Shown here: positions 63,389 to 64,000 of the stretch, in pieces
Layout of the letters: each line of letters starts with the position of its first letter
Position numbering within the stretch: position 1 is the stretch's first letter
NCBI RefSeq assembly: GCF_944391105.1
Contig: NZ_CALXSK010000017.1
Span: forward strand, 1 to 64,000
Source of the DNA: an uncultured Victivallis sp.
Lineage (GTDB): Bacteria > Verrucomicrobiota > Lentisphaeria > Victivallales > Victivallaceae
Direction of reading: 5' to 3'
DNA length: 64,000 nt
Program-made: the position numbers and the translations under genes
The notes under the pieces: model-generated
Told to the model about the DNA's origin: nothing
Seen by the model: the letters and a program-made list of their open reading frames with translations, nothing else
Databases searched by the model: none

Positions 63389-64000
63389 TTAATATACCGC
63401 GGTCGAAACAGAAGCGTGGTCGATAAAAGCATATTGAATCGTATTGGATTTTTTCAGTGCGGATAAATTTGACAGCTGTGCGTTTCCGGCAACAAACCCG
63501 ATTCCGGCCTTGCCGTTGTGCAGGCAATTTGCGCCGTATGATGATTTCCCCGACGGTTCGAAGTTGTAATAATTTTGCCCTTTGGGGGCATATGTAATGG
63601 TCGTTCCATCCAGAACCAGCGGAGTGTTGGACGGATTCTTCATCATTTTTACATGGAAATAGGAATCGTTCCAGGCTCCAACTCCTCCTGTTGACGACAT
63701 CATGAAGTTTTCTCCAAGCATTGCCACGCGTTCGTCTCCGCTGTAATTTTTCCACGGATAAGCATAAGTCATTGTTGCATCCGCGATGGCAGGGTTTGCG
63801 CTCGGACAGAAGAACACCTTGTGCGGGAGATAAGCGCTTCCCACCTCCAGAGTTGTCGGGGCGGGGTCCGAGTATTTGGTGAAACGAGTACCGGTGAGGG
63901 CATATGACATCCTCATGCTGATTGCGTTGTGAATGCTCAGAATCATGCCGTCGTTGTCGGTCTCATACTGATTGGCTGCCAGCGTGATTTGCTTCAGCTG
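63389..64000 (-). CDS. Pseudopilin-like protein, C-terminal part (cut by window edge)
   Basis: The reading frame is open to base 64000, giving 203 residues without the N terminus. It begins QLKQITLAANQYETDNDGM, the segment that normally follows the pilin hydrophobic helix (NLKQI...Y..DN.G), and ends with NCLHNGKAGIGFVAGNAQLSNLS, the modified H-x-DG region. It is therefore a DUF1559-like pseudopilin similar in plan to the one at 15757-16557. The apparent ATG at 63946 is internal. The tail YAFIDHASVSTAVY ends just before the shared terminator region. Confidence 0.8.
   Translation of the reverse strand, partial: QLKQITLAANQYETDNDGMILSIHNAISMRMSYALTGTRFTKYSDPAPTTLEVGSAYLPHKVFFCPSANPAIADATMTYAYPWKNYSGDERVAMLGENFMMSSTGGVGAWNDSYFHVKMMKNPSNTPLVLDGTTITYAPKGQNYYNFEPSGKSSYGANCLHNGKAGIGFVAGNAQLSNLSALKKSNTIQYAFIDHASVSTAVY

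Overview
The window is a GC-rich bacterial chromosome segment that best fits an anaerobic, glycan-degrading member of the Lentisphaerota (Victivallis-like); this is inferred from gene content only. The pointers are two pseudopilins with the FTLIELL/H-x-DG layout that is amplified in that phylum, many URO-D/DUF1638/corrinoid genes, a glycyl radical enzyme with its activase, and several glycoside hydrolases each beside its own AraC, LacI or GntR regulator. There is no rRNA operon, CRISPR array, recognisable IS element or phage.

Bases 1-8.3 kb hold a corrinoid methyl-transfer region: two Zn-site URO-D-type methyltransferases, a B12-binding corrinoid protein, a ferredoxin-ASKHA reductive activator, a DUF1638 protein, a third URO-D paralogue without the Zn motif, and two AraC regulators. 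A collapsed short-chain dehydrogenase, an unassigned glycyl radical enzyme and its activase follow (8.4-11.8 kb). A leftward operon (18.6-11.8 kb) encodes a LacI regulator, a beta-propeller glycosidase, a pseudopilin and a 1300-residue secreted glycosidase. A divergent rightward operon (18.9-25.1 kb) encodes a GntR/LacI-hybrid regulator, a TIM-barrel protein, a SIS-domain protein, an unknown protein, a Gfo/Idh oxidoreductase and a GH20 hexosaminidase-like enzyme, consistent with intracellular amino-sugar catabolism.

Bases 25-45 kb are mostly housekeeping: a stand-alone 5'-3' exonuclease, a predicted small RNA with three evenly spaced CUCCU motifs, an SMR exporter, a lipocalin, ilvH, a hexapeptide acyltransferase, a nuclease, alkaline phosphatase, citrate synthase, enolase, archaeal-type phosphoglycerate mutase, and a leftward run of PP2C phosphatase, OppF-like ATPase, FHA protein, FtsH, YggU and ApgM.

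Bases 45-64 kb hold a small envelope/membrane operon, two identical tRNA-Lys genes, a GH123-like enzyme, a CorA transporter with a long leader containing a small ORF, an AT-rich island with an ATP-grasp enzyme, an FAD oxidoreductase, a family-B DNA polymerase, topoisomerase I with an unusual three-repeat C terminus plus an AsmA-like protein, 6-phosphogluconate dehydrogenase, a lipoprotein, and a pseudopilin cut by the window edge.

Non-coding signals were found by eye: sigma70-like promoters with 16-19 bp spacers, intrinsic terminators, operator-like repeats and leader ORFs. Protein functions were assigned from motifs without database searches.
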